43,957 nucleotides of DNA from NCBI GenBank assembly GCA_026391115.1, contig JAPLER010000068.1, positions 1-43,957 on the forward strand, in the 5' to 3' direction. The notes under the pieces were generated by a model that did not search any database, was not told the DNA's origin, and was given only the letters and a program-made list of their open reading frames with translations. The translations under genes were made by a program, and so were the position numbers. The DNA comes from Bacteroidota bacterium. GTDB taxonomy: Bacteria; Bacteroidota; Bacteroidia; Chitinophagales; Chitinophagaceae. Shown in pieces: positions 7,583 through 15,875 of the stretch; within the stretch, counting starts at the first letter, position 1, and the number at the start of each line of letters is the position of its first letter.

Positions 7583-9070
7583 ATGACAAATTTAACCAAA
7601 TACTTACACCAACAAATGGACAAAGAAGCAGGAATTCAACACACACATCATAGAACCAAAATTGTAGCAACTGTTGGCCCAGCTTGCGATACTTACGAAA
7701 AACTATTAGATCTTGTACGAGCAGGTGTTAATGTTTTTCGACTAAATTTTTCGCATGGCTCACACGAAGATAAAGCTCAAATAATTGAGCATATTAGAAA
7801 CATCAATTCTACTGAACCTTACAATATTGCTATCTTAGGTGATTTACAAGGACCTAAATTAAGAGTTGGTGAAATTGAAAATAATTATCTACCATTAGCT
7901 ATAGGAGATATTTTAACTTTTACAAATACTAAATGTATTGGTAATTTAGAAAAAATCTATGTAAGCTATCCCAATCTTGCAGATGATGTAAAAGTCGGAA
8001 ATATCATTATGATTGATGATGGAAAAATTGAAGTAAAAGTTGTAGATATTACCAAAGAAAAAGATGTTAAAGTTCAGGTAACTTTAGGAGGAGTTTTATC
8101 TTCAAAAAAAGGAATTAATTTACCTGATACAAAAATTTCTTTGCCAGCTTTAACAGAAAAAGATTTAATAGATTTAGAATTTATTATTGAACAAAAGTTG
8201 GACTGGGTTGCATTAAGTTTTGTAAGAAGTGTAAAGGATATTGTAATACTAAGAAACAAGCTTGATGAGAAAAAAAGCAAAACAAAAATTATTGCAAAAA
8301 TAGAAAAGCCTGAAGCTCTTGTGAATATCAGAGATATCATTCTTGAAAGTGATGCAATAATGATTGCTCGTGGAGATTTGGGTGTTGAATTGCCTGTAGA
8401 ACAAGTTCCACTAATTCAAAGAGAGTTAATTAGAAAATGTATTCATCGTGCAAAGCCTGTTATTGTTGCTACACAAATGATGGAGAGTATGATTGACAGA
8501 ACAAAACCTAATAGGAGTGAAATTACTGACGTTGCAAATGCTGTACTTGAAGGTGCTGATGCTGTAATGTTAAGTGGTGAAACTGCTGCAGGAAATCATC
8601 CTACTTTAGTAGTAGAAACAATGTGCAAAATCATTCGTCAAGTAGAACAAACTGAATATAGATACAATAGAGAAGAAGATTTAAAACCACTTTCTCACTC
8701 ACCATCTTTTTTAAGCGATGCTGTTTGTTATAACGCTTGTAAAATAAGTAAAGATTTAAATGCAAATGCATTAGTTGGTATGACACAAAGTGGTTATACT
8801 GCTTTTATGTTAAGTAGTTATAGACCAGAATCTCCTGTGTACATATTTACTAAAGAAAGAAGTTTAGTAAATCAATTAAGTTTAAGTTGGGGCGTTCGTG
8901 CTTTCTTTTATAATGAAGAAGAAAGTTTAGACAATATTGTTACCGATCAAATTAATATTTTAAAACAAAGAGGATTTTTGCAAACTGGTGATGTTGTTGT
9001 AAATACAGGTAGTACCCCTATTCATTTGCATTTACCTACCAATGTAATTAAAGTTACAAAAGTTGATTAA
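7583..9070 (+). CDS. pyk: pyruvate kinase
   Basis: Converts PEP and ADP to pyruvate and ATP, the last step of glycolysis. The 495-aa protein has the N-terminal barrel motifs R-T-K-I-V-A-T-V-G-P, F-R-L-N-F-S-H-G, G-D-L-Q-G-P-K-L-R and the signature I-A-K-I-E-K-P-E-A. M-I-A-R-G-D-L-G-V-E and V-A-T-Q-M-M-E-S-M follow. The C-terminal allosteric domain is present (from about residue 360). It has a short N-terminal extension of about 20 residues with several His residues before the barrel. It lies 49 nt after pfkA with no terminator between them, so the two glycolytic control enzymes are likely co-expressed. The gene ends at a strong bidirectional hairpin. Confidence 0.97.
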   Translation: MTNLTKYLHQQMDKEAGIQHTHHRTKIVATVGPACDTYEKLLDLVRAGVNVFRLNFSHGSHEDKAQIIEHIRNINSTEPYNIAILGDLQGPKLRVGEIENNYLPLAIGDILTFTNTKCIGNLEKIYVSYPNLADDVKVGNIIMIDDGKIEVKVVDITKEKDVKVQVTLGGVLSSKKGINLPDTKISLPALTEKDLIDLEFIIEQKLDWVALSFVRSVKDIVILRNKLDEKKSKTKIIAKIEKPEALVNIRDIILESDAIMIARGDLGVELPVEQVPLIQRELIRKCIHRAKPVIVATQMMESMIDRTKPNRSEITDVANAVLEGADAVMLSGETAAGNHPTLVVETMCKIIRQVEQTEYRYNREEDLKPLSHSPSFLSDAVCYNACKISKDLNANALVGMTQSGYTAFMLSSYRPESPVYIFTKERSLVNQLSLSWGVRAFFYNEEESLDNIVTDQINILKQRGFLQTGDVVVNTGSTPIHLHLPTNVIKVTKVD

Positions 9071-9088
9071 CTCTTAATCAATAGCAAA

Positions 9089-9128
9089 TTAAAAAGGGTT
9101 GTATAGAAAACTATACATCCCTTTTTAA
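9089..9128. terminator. bidirectional terminator after pyk
   Basis: An 18-bp stem with one mismatch (ttaaaaagggttgtatag / ctatacatccctttttaa) and an AAAA loop, placed between the convergent pyk and CpcT-like genes. Confidence 0.88.
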
Positions 9129-9141
9129 TTTATAGAATCTT

Positions 9142-9771
9142 CTAAAATTTTCTTTGCTTGATAAAAATATAACCTCCTTTTACAGCTCCCCAAACTTGCT
9201 TGTCATTATTATCCCATCCTCTATCCCAACTAACAATTTTATCTTTAAAAATAGTTACTTCACTTGTTGCATAAGTTGCACCACGCAAGCTACTTAAGCA
9301 CTCTTTGACTGGCGTAGAACCTATGAAAGTTTTGCCTTGCTTTTTATGCAAAAAAATACCACAACCTTGTCTATCAATTAATGAATCTGTTATTATATTT
9401 TTAAGTTTTGAAACATCATTCCAACCACCAATATATTGTGTAGGATTTTTAACTTCAAACACTTTGCTAACAATGGTAGTATCGTCTTGAATGTATAAGT
9501 GATAGACCCTTTGACGATAGGGTTTTTCTTGCATTGAAGCCATTGCTTGCTCTACATAAAACCAATATCCATCATTGTTTAAAGCAATTGGTTTCATTCT
9601 AAGTTTGATATGAAAGAAAGCAGAATCATCTTTAGATTGTTGCTCACTACTAAATTCTCCAGCCATTATTTTAAACAATTTCTTTAAATCTTTTTGTTTA
9701 ACTTTCTGCGACTGTGAGAAAGAACTTGATAAAATTAATATTGAACTAATTAATAAAAATACTTGCTTCAT
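9142..9771 (-). CDS. CpcT/CpeT-family protein, exported
   Basis: A 209-aa protein with a signal peptide (cleavage near S-F-S-Q). The mature part follows the CpcT/CpeT chromophore-lyase family pattern: M-A-G-E-F-S-S-E-Q, W-F-Y-V-E-Q-A, P-Y-R-Q-R-V-Y-H-L, R-Q-G-C-G-I-F, G-S-T-P-V-K-E-C, R-G-A-T-Y-A-T-S and S-W-D-R-G-W-D. In cyanobacteria members attach bilins to phycobiliproteins. No phycobiliprotein or bilin gene is visible here, and the protein is exported, so the chromophore-lyase function should not be transferred. A lipocalin-like fold binding another ligand is an inference. It is a single gene between two terminators. Confidence 0.82.
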   Translation of the reverse strand: MKQVFLLISSILILSSSFSQSQKVKQKDLKKLFKIMAGEFSSEQQSKDDSAFFHIKLRMKPIALNNDGYWFYVEQAMASMQEKPYRQRVYHLYIQDDTTIVSKVFEVKNPTQYIGGWNDVSKLKNIITDSLIDRQGCGIFLHKKQGKTFIGSTPVKECLSSLRGATYATSEVTIFKDKIVSWDRGWDNNDKQVWGAVKGGYIFIKQRKF

Positions 9772-9792
9772 TGATTATTTTTTTAAAATAAA

Positions 9793-9824
9793 ACCTCTGA
9801 AGAAAATTAATTTTCTTCGGAGGT
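9793..9824 (-). terminator. terminator of the M20 dipeptidase gene
   Basis: A 16-bp stem with one G-U type mismatch (acctctgaagaaaatt / aattttcttcggaggt), located 28 nt after the dipeptidase stop on the minus strand and followed by a T-rich tract. Confidence 0.75.
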
Positions 9825-9851
9825 GGTTTATTAATTAAATTTTATAAATTA

Positions 9852-11222
9852 CTATTTTTTCATTTCCGTATAAAACTGATGGAAATATGGTATTGTTTCT
9901 ATTCCTTTATAATAATTAAAAATATCATACTTTTCATTTGGGCTATGTAAATTATCACTATCTAAACCAAAGCCCATAAACACAATTTTAATTCCTAATT
10001 CTTTTTCAAATAATGCACAAATAGGAATGCTACCACCACCGCGAATAGGAATTGGTTCTTTACCAAATGTAGCAAATACAGCCTTTTCAGCAGCTTTGTA
10101 TTCAATGCTATCAATTGGAGTTAAATATGGCTCACCACCATGGTGTTCACTTGCTTTAACAACAGTACCAGCTGGTGCAATACTTTGAAAATGTTTTAAT
10201 AAAATTTCAGTAATTTTTTTACTATTTTGATTAGGCACTAAACGAGTAGAAATTTTTGCAAAAGCCTTACTTGGCAAAACAGTTTTAGCACCTTCTCCAG
10301 TATACCCACCCCAAATACCATTTAGTTCAAGTGTTGGACGAATGCCTGTTCTTTCATTTGTAGTATATCCTTTTTCGCCCCAAAGTTTATCAACTCCTAA
10401 ATCTGTTTTATATTCCTCCTCATTGTAAGGAACTTTACTCATTTTTCCTCTTTCTTCTGCACTTGCTTCTAATACATCATCATAAAAACCAGGAATGGTA
10501 ATATGATTGTTTTCATCGTGGCAAGATGCAATCATTTTTGCCAACATTGTTATAGGATTAGCTACTGCACCACCATAAACACCACTATGTAAATCTCTAT
10601 TTGGACCAGTAACTTCTACTTCTATATAACTTAGTCCACGAACACCAACATCCAAACTTGGATTTTCCATACTCAACATACTGCTATCGCTAATTAAAAT
10701 AACATCAGCTTTTAACAACTCTTTATTTGCCTTCACAAATGTTCCTAAATTAGGACTTCCAACTTCCTCTTCTCCTTCAATAATAAATTTAATATTACAA
10801 GGCAAAGTGTTAGTTGCAACCATTGTTTCAAATGCTTTTACGTGCATAAAAACTTGTCCTTTATCATCGCAACTTCCACGTGCAAAGATTTTTCCATCTC
10901 TAATAGTGGGTTCAAACGGTGGTGTATGCCATAAATCTAAAGGATCAGCAGGTTGAACATCATAATGCCCATAAACCAATACTGTTGGTAAACTTGCATC
11001 AATTATTTTTTCGCCATACACTACAGGATGTCCAGCAGTTTCATAAATAGATGCAGTAGTTGCACCAGCTTTTAATAGATGTTCTTTCATACTATTAGCA
11101 CAAGTAATCATATCATTTTTATGTTCACTTTTTGCACTAATGCTAGGTATTCTTAATAGTGCTAATAACTCTTCTAAGAATCTGTCTTTATGTTGTTGTT
11201 GATAATCTTTCCAAACTTGCAT
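9852..11222 (-). CDS. M20-family dipeptidase
   Basis: A zinc-dependent cytosolic peptidase of the carnosinase/CNDP-like M20 group, releasing amino acids from dipeptides. From ATG at 11222 it is 456 aa. A longer frame up to 11318 exists, but a TACATTTG promoter element at 11244-11251 lies inside that extension, and the family starts at M-Q-V-W-K. Metal ligands are His86 in G-H-Y-D-V-Q-P, Asp119 in C-D-D-K-G, Glu151-Glu152 in E-G-E-E-E-V-G-S, Asp in I-S-D-S-S-M, and a C-terminal His in H-S-P-N-E-K. The central dimerisation domain includes H-S-G-V-Y-G-G. It is a single-gene unit with its own promoter and terminator. Confidence 0.92.
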   Translation of the reverse strand: MQVWKDYQQQHKDRFLEELLALLRIPSISAKSEHKNDMITCANSMKEHLLKAGATTASIYETAGHPVVYGEKIIDASLPTVLVYGHYDVQPADPLDLWHTPPFEPTIRDGKIFARGSCDDKGQVFMHVKAFETMVATNTLPCNIKFIIEGEEEVGSPNLGTFVKANKELLKADVILISDSSMLSMENPSLDVGVRGLSYIEVEVTGPNRDLHSGVYGGAVANPITMLAKMIASCHDENNHITIPGFYDDVLEASAEERGKMSKVPYNEEEYKTDLGVDKLWGEKGYTTNERTGIRPTLELNGIWGGYTGEGAKTVLPSKAFAKISTRLVPNQNSKKITEILLKHFQSIAPAGTVVKASEHHGGEPYLTPIDSIEYKAAEKAVFATFGKEPIPIRGGGSIPICALFEKELGIKIVFMGFGLDSDNLHSPNEKYDIFNYYKGIETIPYFHQFYTEMKK

Positions 11223-11243
11223 AAAATATTTTTTGTGACTTAG

Positions 11244-11251
11244 CAAATGTA
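11244..11251 (-). promoter_or_regulatory. putative -7 element for the M20 dipeptidase
   Basis: TACATTTG on the minus strand, a perfect TAnnTTTG match 21 nt upstream of the ATG at 11222. It argues against the upstream in-frame start at 11318. Confidence 0.5.
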
Positions 11252-11392
11252 TATAAGATGCAGAGACAATTGCTGATATTGTTTTACAGGTATTGTACAA
11301 TATATTTATGAAAAGCATAATTATTAAATGCTATTTATATTTACTTAAAAAAATGTTTATACCTGCTTAAAAATATTTTATTTATAATAACT

Positions 11393-11422
11393 TGCTTTTT
11401 AATAAAGTAAACATTAATTTTG
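11393..11422 (+). promoter_or_regulatory. Bacteroidota-type promoter (TTG-N19-TAATTTTG)
   Basis: TTG at 11393-11395, a 19-nt spacer and TAATTTTG at 11415-11422 fit both halves of the Bacteroidota primary-sigma promoter. The ATG of the YhhN-family gene is 13 nt downstream. This is the clearest full promoter in the window. Confidence 0.6.
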
Positions 11423-11435
11423 TTTTATAACAGAT

Positions 11436-12161
11436 ATGAAACTACTTAAGAAATACGGAATATTTATCTACTGGGGTTTGCTTTTTATAGATGTTTTTCT
11501 AATAAACTTTACTAGTTATAGAATGTACAGGGTTTATACTAAACCCTTATTGATGATTACCTTAGGTGTAATTTTTTATATAAACACCCAAAAGAGCAAG
11601 CATTGGCGTTCTAAAACACTTGTTTATGGCGGTATGTTTTTTTCCTGGCTCTCTGATTTAGTATTTTTATTTAATGATATTAACGATACTAAACCTGGTT
11701 CTTTAAATGATGATATTTATTTGTTTATTTCCTTATCACTTCTATTAATTGCTTTTGTTTTTTATACATTCCTTTTCCGTAAAATGTCAATTTTTAACAT
11801 AAAGGATTGTCAGGAAGGATTTTTAGCCTTCTTAGCTATGGTAATTATTGGAAGCATTTTTTATAATGTTATTTCAAAAGAAGAGCTTACTTTTTTTAAG
11901 CCCCTAATCATCATTGGTTTATTGATTTGTACCTTATTGATTGTATTTGCATCTAATGTACACCACAACAAAATACGACGCAATACTGCTGTACAATTTT
12001 TAATACCGGGCTCTATAACACTAATTATTGCTATGGGTATCATTGTTGCCCATAGATTTTTACTTAAAGAGGCCAGTTTTTTACCTGCAGTTATAGAATT
12101 AACTTATGGCTTCGGACAAATGCTTATTGTGAGAGGCTTTAGTAAATTTTTAAAAGCATAA
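11436..12161 (+). CDS. YhhN/TMEM86-family membrane protein (lysoplasmalogenase-like)
   Basis: A 241-aa polytopic inner-membrane protein with about seven or eight hydrophobic segments. The pattern Y-T-K-P-L-L-M near residue 35, F-S-W-L-S-D near 76 and a C-terminal amphipathic region resembles the YhhN/TMEM86 family, whose characterised members hydrolyse the vinyl-ether bond of lysoplasmalogens. In this copy the loop after the second conserved block contains an extra polar stretch (N-D-I-N-D-T-K-P-G). The catalytic assignment is uncertain and the substrate in this organism is unknown. The 3' end overlaps the convergent lysC by 12 nt, so transcripts of the two genes are antisense at their ends. 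Confidence 0.65.
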   Translation: MKLLKKYGIFIYWGLLFIDVFLINFTSYRMYRVYTKPLLMITLGVIFYINTQKSKHWRSKTLVYGGMFFSWLSDLVFLFNDINDTKPGSLNDDIYLFISLSLLLIAFVFYTFLFRKMSIFNIKDCQEGFLAFLAMVIIGSIFYNVISKEELTFFKPLIIIGLLICTLLIVFASNVHHNKIRRNTAVQFLIPGSITLIIAMGIIVAHRFLLKEASFLPAVIELTYGFGQMLIVRGFSKFLKA

Positions 12162-13436
12162 AGCCTGCATTGTAGTTTGAGTGGTTTGCTGTAGTAATAC
12201 TTTTTTATCTGCCAACATTTCATTTACAATATTGCTGTTGTAGTTTCTAATAGTTAGTAGCGATAAGTTTTTTTGCAGCTGCACGTTAAATATGCTTGAG
12301 GCTTTGCTTGCCAACACATCTATTTTTTCTACAATATCATCCAAGCATATTTGCACATTAATAGCACCTGTTTGTATCAGATTGGGTTTAATTTTTATTT
12401 CTTCGAAGAGATTATATAAAAAGCTCATTGGCTTTTCTCCAACAAAACTAAAGTCTTGTGTGTGCAGGTTCATAAGTACTTGCTTTTCTTTTACTACAAT
12501 AATTGGTGGAAGATTTTTTGCAATTTTATCTTGTATCACAGTACCTGGTAAACTAGCGTCTAAAAAACACTTTACATATAATGGTATTTTTTTATTTTGC
12601 AATGGCTTAATGGTTTTGGGATGTATAACCTGTGCTCCATAAAATGCCATTTCAATTACATCTTCAAAACTTAATTCGCTAATAAGTTGTGCATTAGAAA
12701 ATTGTTTAGGGTCGGCATTCATTACACCTTCTACATCTTTCCAAATACTTACACTTTGTGCATTTAGTAAATTAGCGAAAATAGCTGCTGTGTAATCACT
12801 GCCTTCTCGTCCAAGTGTTGTAGTTTCATTATCATCTGTGCAGCCAATAAAACCCTGTGTAATAAACACTTTAGATGTTGGGTATTGGGTATTGGGCATT
12901 TGGTTATTCTGCATTGTCCATTGATTACTAATTATTGCACCAGTTTTTTCCCAATCTACTCCTGCATCTCTAAAATTATTATCTGTTTTAATGATATCTC
13001 TTACATCAAGCCAAGTATTATCTACTTTCAGTTCATTAAGATAACAACTAACAATACAAGTACTCATTAATTCACCAATACTTACTATTTGATCGTAATA
13101 ATAATCGTAGTGACGCACAGGTTTATCGTGCAACAACCATTCGACTTCGGTAAAAAATTCGTTTAATTTTTCTTTACAAGTAGTAAATGTATTGGGCATC
13201 AATTGCTGTGCAGTATCTAGGTGTTGTTGTTTAATGATTTCAAATAAAGCTAGTGCCTCATTGGTATTGGCTGCATAAAAGCTCTCAGCAACTTTTTCTA
13301 ATGCATTTGTGGTTTTGCCCATTGCACTAATAATAACCAGCAAATTATCGGTTGAGTATTGTTTTAAAATATTTTGAATATTTTGAATACGTTTTATACT
13401 ATTTACACTTGCACCACCAAATTTAAAAACCTTCAT
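12150..13436 (-). CDS. lysC: aspartate kinase, monofunctional
   Basis: Phosphorylates aspartate, the entry to Lys, Thr, Met and diaminopimelate synthesis. The 428-aa protein begins K-V-F-K-F-G-G-A-S-V and has T-L-G-R-E-G-S-D-Y-T for ATP and aspartate binding, W-K-D-V-E-G-V and Q-V-I-H-P-K-T. Two ACT-like segments form the C-terminus. It lacks a fused homoserine dehydrogenase. Around residues 167-186 there is a Gln/Asn-rich insert (Q-N-N-Q-M-P-N-T-Q-Y-P-T) just before the conserved I-T-Q-G-F-I-G strand. It is encoded by a heptanucleotide repeat at 12878-12940 and is not expected in homologues. The gene overlaps the convergent upstream gene by 12 nt. Confidence 0.95.
   Translation of the reverse strand: MKVFKFGGASVNSIKRIQNIQNILKQYSTDNLLVIISAMGKTTNALEKVAESFYAANTNEALALFEIIKQQHLDTAQQLMPNTFTTCKEKLNEFFTEVEWLLHDKPVRHYDYYYDQIVSIGELMSTCIVSCYLNELKVDNTWLDVRDIIKTDNNFRDAGVDWEKTGAIISNQWTMQNNQMPNTQYPTSKVFITQGFIGCTDDNETTTLGREGSDYTAAIFANLLNAQSVSIWKDVEGVMNADPKQFSNAQLISELSFEDVIEMAFYGAQVIHPKTIKPLQNKKIPLYVKCFLDASLPGTVIQDKIAKNLPPIIVVKEKQVLMNLHTQDFSFVGEKPMSFLYNLFEEIKIKPNLIQTGAINVQICLDDIVEKIDVLASKASSIFNVQLQKNLSLLTIRNYNSNIVNEMLADKKVLLQQTTQTTMQALCF
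12878..12940. repeat. degenerate heptanucleotide repeat inside lysC
   Basis: Nine consecutive 7-nt units: ttgggta, ttgggta, ttgggca, tttggtt, attctgc, attgtcc, attgatt, actaatt, attgcac. The first three are near identical and the rest keep the ATT/TTG opening. The block is in frame and encodes the extra Gln/Asn/Pro-rich segment of aspartate kinase. Confidence 0.7.
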
Positions 13437-13833
13437 TGTAGTTTATTGTTATGCAACAAAGAAAAGTATAAAACATAAACAACCATACAACTATGCTACA
13501 AATTTGTTATACATAATATGTGACAATAGCGTTTATTATTCAATATCAAATTTGACAGTTGTTTAGTGAACAATTTAAAGACGAAATTGAAATCTTTTAC
13601 TTAGAAAGAGGAATTGAACCTTTCAAAGCAGTTCTTGAATTGCCACCAGACCATCGTAAAATTTTTAGAGTAGATAAGTTTGATGTGAATTGAGAAAATA
13701 TTAAGACGATAAAAAAGATGATGATAGTTTTATTAGTAGACTGAAAAAAAATTTAAAATAACTTGGCAGAAACGCCTGCAGCATTAGGGTTAACATTATT
13801 ACTGCTTCTCGAATTAAGCCCATACAAATATGT
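13437..13833. other. gene-poor stretch with relic coding segments
   Basis: About 400 nt without an intact gene. The part next to lysC is AT-rich and presumably carries its promoter. On the plus strand 13559-13693 reads as a 44-codon fragment. On the minus strand, directly after the stop of the lipoprotein gene at 13834, an in-frame segment down to about 13757 reads Y-G-L-N-S-R-S-S and ends A-G-V-S-A-K-L-F, like a beta-barrel C-terminus. No RNA gene or hairpin terminator was recognised. Confidence 0.5.
13559..13693 (+). pseudogene. short relic open frame, unknown
   Basis: Reads S-E-Q-F-K-D-E-I-E-I-F-Y-L-E-R-G-I-E-P-F and ends V-D-K-F-D-V-N-stop. It is preceded by an in-frame stop and has only a TTG as a possible start. 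The amino-acid composition is protein-like. A second frame downstream (from about 13705) reads D-D-K-K-D-D-D-S-F-I-S-R-L-K-K and ends at a stop, which could be the frameshifted C-terminus. No family was recognised. It is most likely the remains of a small gene, but a chance frame cannot be excluded. Confidence 0.35.
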
Positions 13834-14586
13834 TTAAAAAGTAACCTTGGCAGAAATAAGAATTTTAGTACTGCCTACAGAGTTGGTAAACTCTATATTA
13901 CAAAAAGAAACTGTAGTGCTACTGCCACTGCGTGTTACATATAATTTTTGTAAAGATTTGGCAATAAACTGCGATAATCCTGTTTGATAATATAACCCCA
14001 CAGAACTAGAACCATAAGTATTAGAATACCAATCTCCAGTAGTTAAATACTCTCCAGGATTTGGAGCACCAGTGTTGGTAAATGCTATGTTTAAATAACT
14101 TCCATCGCTGCAATTAGAAAAATATAAAAAGTAATTACCAGATTGACGACCATAGCTACCAGAGTAACTGCCACCACCTACTCCACCAAGCGTTGATGTG
14201 CTAGTGTTATTGGCAATTGTGCAAGGTGCATTTGCAGCAGCCACCACCTTTACTTGTGTAGAACCTTCGCCTAATACACATCCAGAGTTGCCGTCTATAA
14301 GTTTCACGTAATAAGTGCCTGAATCGGCAAATGCAGCAGTAGTAATACTCTCAGTTAAATTATTTCCGCTATATCCTTTTCTGCTAAACCCATTTGGCCC
14401 TGTCCAAATATATTGTGCAGAATAGTTGTTGGAAGATTTTAATTCTATTGGCCAGCCTAAAGTTACTGGGCTATTTGAGGTTACAGTAAGTTTAGCAACA
14501 TCTGGACAATCATCAAGTATGTTTGCCTTTTTGCAAGATGTTAAAGAAAAAAACAAAAAACCAAAGAGAATGAAATAGTTACGCAT
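13834..14586 (-). CDS. lipoprotein with Ig/PKD-like domain
   Basis: A 250-aa exported lipoprotein with a signal peptide ending in lipobox L-T-S-C (Cys18) followed by K-K-A-N. Residues about 30-115 form an Ig/PKD-like beta domain (Y-I-W-T-G-P-N-G-F-S and D-S-G-T-Y-Y-V-K-L), a module often found in surface proteins of this phylum. A Gly/Ser-rich linker (G-G-V-G-G-G-S-Y-S-G-S-Y-G) precedes a C-terminal beta-rich domain of unknown type with a pair of cysteines. No T9SS tail is present. It is likely outer-membrane or surface-anchored, with no enzymatic motif. It lies 44 nt downstream of another exported hypothetical protein on the same strand and may be co-transcribed. Confidence 0.7.
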   Translation of the reverse strand: MRNYFILFGFLFFSLTSCKKANILDDCPDVAKLTVTSNSPVTLGWPIELKSSNNYSAQYIWTGPNGFSRKGYSGNNLTESITTAAFADSGTYYVKLIDGNSGCVLGEGSTQVKVVAAANAPCTIANNTSTSTLGGVGGGSYSGSYGRQSGNYFLYFSNCSDGSYLNIAFTNTGAPNPGEYLTTGDWYSNTYGSSSVGLYYQTGLSQFIAKSLQKLYVTRSGSSTTVSFCNIEFTNSVGSTKILISAKVTF

Positions 14587-14630
14587 CGAATTATTTTATA
14601 CGAAAATAGTAATTAAAAACAATTCCACAA

Positions 14631-15251
14631 TCAATTATGTCCAACCCATTTTTTTCCAATCTTTAGTTGCCGTGGTTTGCAGTTGGCAACATTATAATTC
14701 AATTTGGCTCTTCGTTTTGTAGAAATGTAAATGTGTGCAATAGTTTTGCCAATGCAGTTGTCGGTAGTTTTGGGTGGCACTACTACTGCAATGCTTTTAA
14801 TTTTTTCAAGTACCAAAAATTCATCTATAAAGTCTATGGTGTTTTGTGGGTGATAGCCCACTTTGTAAAAGCACTTATTATTAATCCAAAAAATATAATT
14901 GCTTTTGGGCAAAAAAATGTGTTGGGCTTTTACAGATACTTCATTGGTAGTACATACCTTGCCAGTATCTTTTAATAAAATTGCTGAGAAACTATCAATA
15001 AAAAACGCCATCTCATTTGTAGAGACAGCGTTGTAATAAGGAGATTTTTTTACCAGACTATCAAACATTCTTTTTTTGTTGCCACCCTGTTGTGCATTAA
15101 TAAAAAATGCCAAAAAGTAAGGGTCGTTAACATCAAAATATTGTTGAGACGATTTAACACCTCTATCATTTAATGCAACATTTTGTCTTTTGCTTTGGGC
15201 ACTTAAGATGGTAAAGCAAACAAAAAATAATATTGCAAAAAATAACTTCAA
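14631..15251 (-). CDS. exported hypothetical protein
   Basis: A 206-aa protein with a clear type I signal peptide (hydrophobic residues 3-17, cleavage near L-S-A-Q). The mature part is basic toward the C-terminus (S-T-K-R-R-A-K-L-N-Y) and contains four cysteines. The segments F-W-I-N-N-K-C-F-Y-K-V-G-Y and I-A-H-I-Y-I-S-T-K look like beta strands. I recognise no family. It lies upstream of the Ig-like lipoprotein gene in the same orientation, so a shared envelope role is possible but is only an inference. Confidence 0.6.
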   Translation of the reverse strand: MKLFFAILFFVCFTILSAQSKRQNVALNDRGVKSSQQYFDVNDPYFLAFFINAQQGGNKKRMFDSLVKKSPYYNAVSTNEMAFFIDSFSAILLKDTGKVCTTNEVSVKAQHIFLPKSNYIFWINNKCFYKVGYHPQNTIDFIDEFLVLEKIKSIAVVVPPKTTDNCIGKTIAHIYISTKRRAKLNYNVANCKPRQLKIGKKWVGHN

Positions 15252-15309
15252 AGGCTAATACAGTTTTTTAACTATACTATAATAACGCACCAAAGTTAAA
15301 AATAGTTTG

Positions 15310-15714
15310 TTACATTGGTTCTTTGGCAAGGTGTATTTTAGTCATATCCAAATATTGGTTTTGCAATTGATGCACATAATGTACATCTGGATTATGACGC
15401 CTATCTTCTCTATACCACATTTCAAAATGAGAGAAGTCGTGGGCTGTAGGCGTTACAATTCTAAAAGAACCTTTCAAATATTTTACACTGCCATCATCTT
15501 GTACTTGTTTGGTAAAGTTTAATTTTAATAATTCTGCTTCATTTAAAGGAATGGCTTGCAGTTTATCTGTGTTAAACCAAAATTCTTGCACATCGGTTTG
15601 TACACATACTTGTTTTTCGTCACCATTTAAAAGTACTACTTCGCCATCCCAAAGTTTACCTTCATATTCGGCTCTTAAAAAGTCGCCAATTTTAATGTCG
15701 TGAAATTGTATCAT
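15310..15714 (-). CDS. conserved hypothetical protein
   Basis: A 134-aa cytoplasmic protein without signal or membrane segments. The N-terminal half (G-D-F-L-R-A-E-Y-E-G-K-L-W-D-G-E-V) resembles a small SH3-like or Tudor-like barrel. The C-terminal half has an invariant-looking block M-W-Y-R-E-D-R-R followed by V-H-Y-V-H-Q-L-Q-N. I recall similar proteins in other Chitinophagaceae but know no function. It lies 127 nt downstream of ribF on the same strand, so co-transcription is possible. Confidence 0.6.
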   Translation of the reverse strand: MIQFHDIKIGDFLRAEYEGKLWDGEVVLLNGDEKQVCVQTDVQEFWFNTDKLQAIPLNEAELLKLNFTKQVQDDGSVKYLKGSFRIVTPTAHDFSHFEMWYREDRRHNPDVHYVHQLQNQYLDMTKIHLAKEPM

Positions 15715-15840
15715 ATAGCAATAAAAGTTTTAGAGGTTAAATTTATAAATTATTTTATTTATCAACCCAAAATATTTTAAAGTGCTTTGTATTTTTTATT
15801 TTTTATTGTCCAAGATGTTTTAAGTCTCTTAAAAAAACCA

Positions 15841-15875
15841 TCAACTTTTAGCTATTAACTTTAAACTATTTATGC
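15841..15875. repeat. heptad-period repeat at the ribF 3' end
   Basis: Five 7-nt units (tcaactt, ttagcta, ttaactt, taaacta, tttatgc) cover the last codons of ribF and give the protein its terminal N-S-L-K-L-I-A-K-S. The period is the same as at the lysC and GT4 loci. Confidence 0.5.

Noticed and set aside
11223..11318. N-terminal extension of the M20 dipeptidase
   Set aside because: It contains a promoter-like element and shows no family similarity.
12878..12940. CRISPR array at the repeats
   Set aside because: Units are 7 nt, with no spacers of constant length, no leader and no cas genes.
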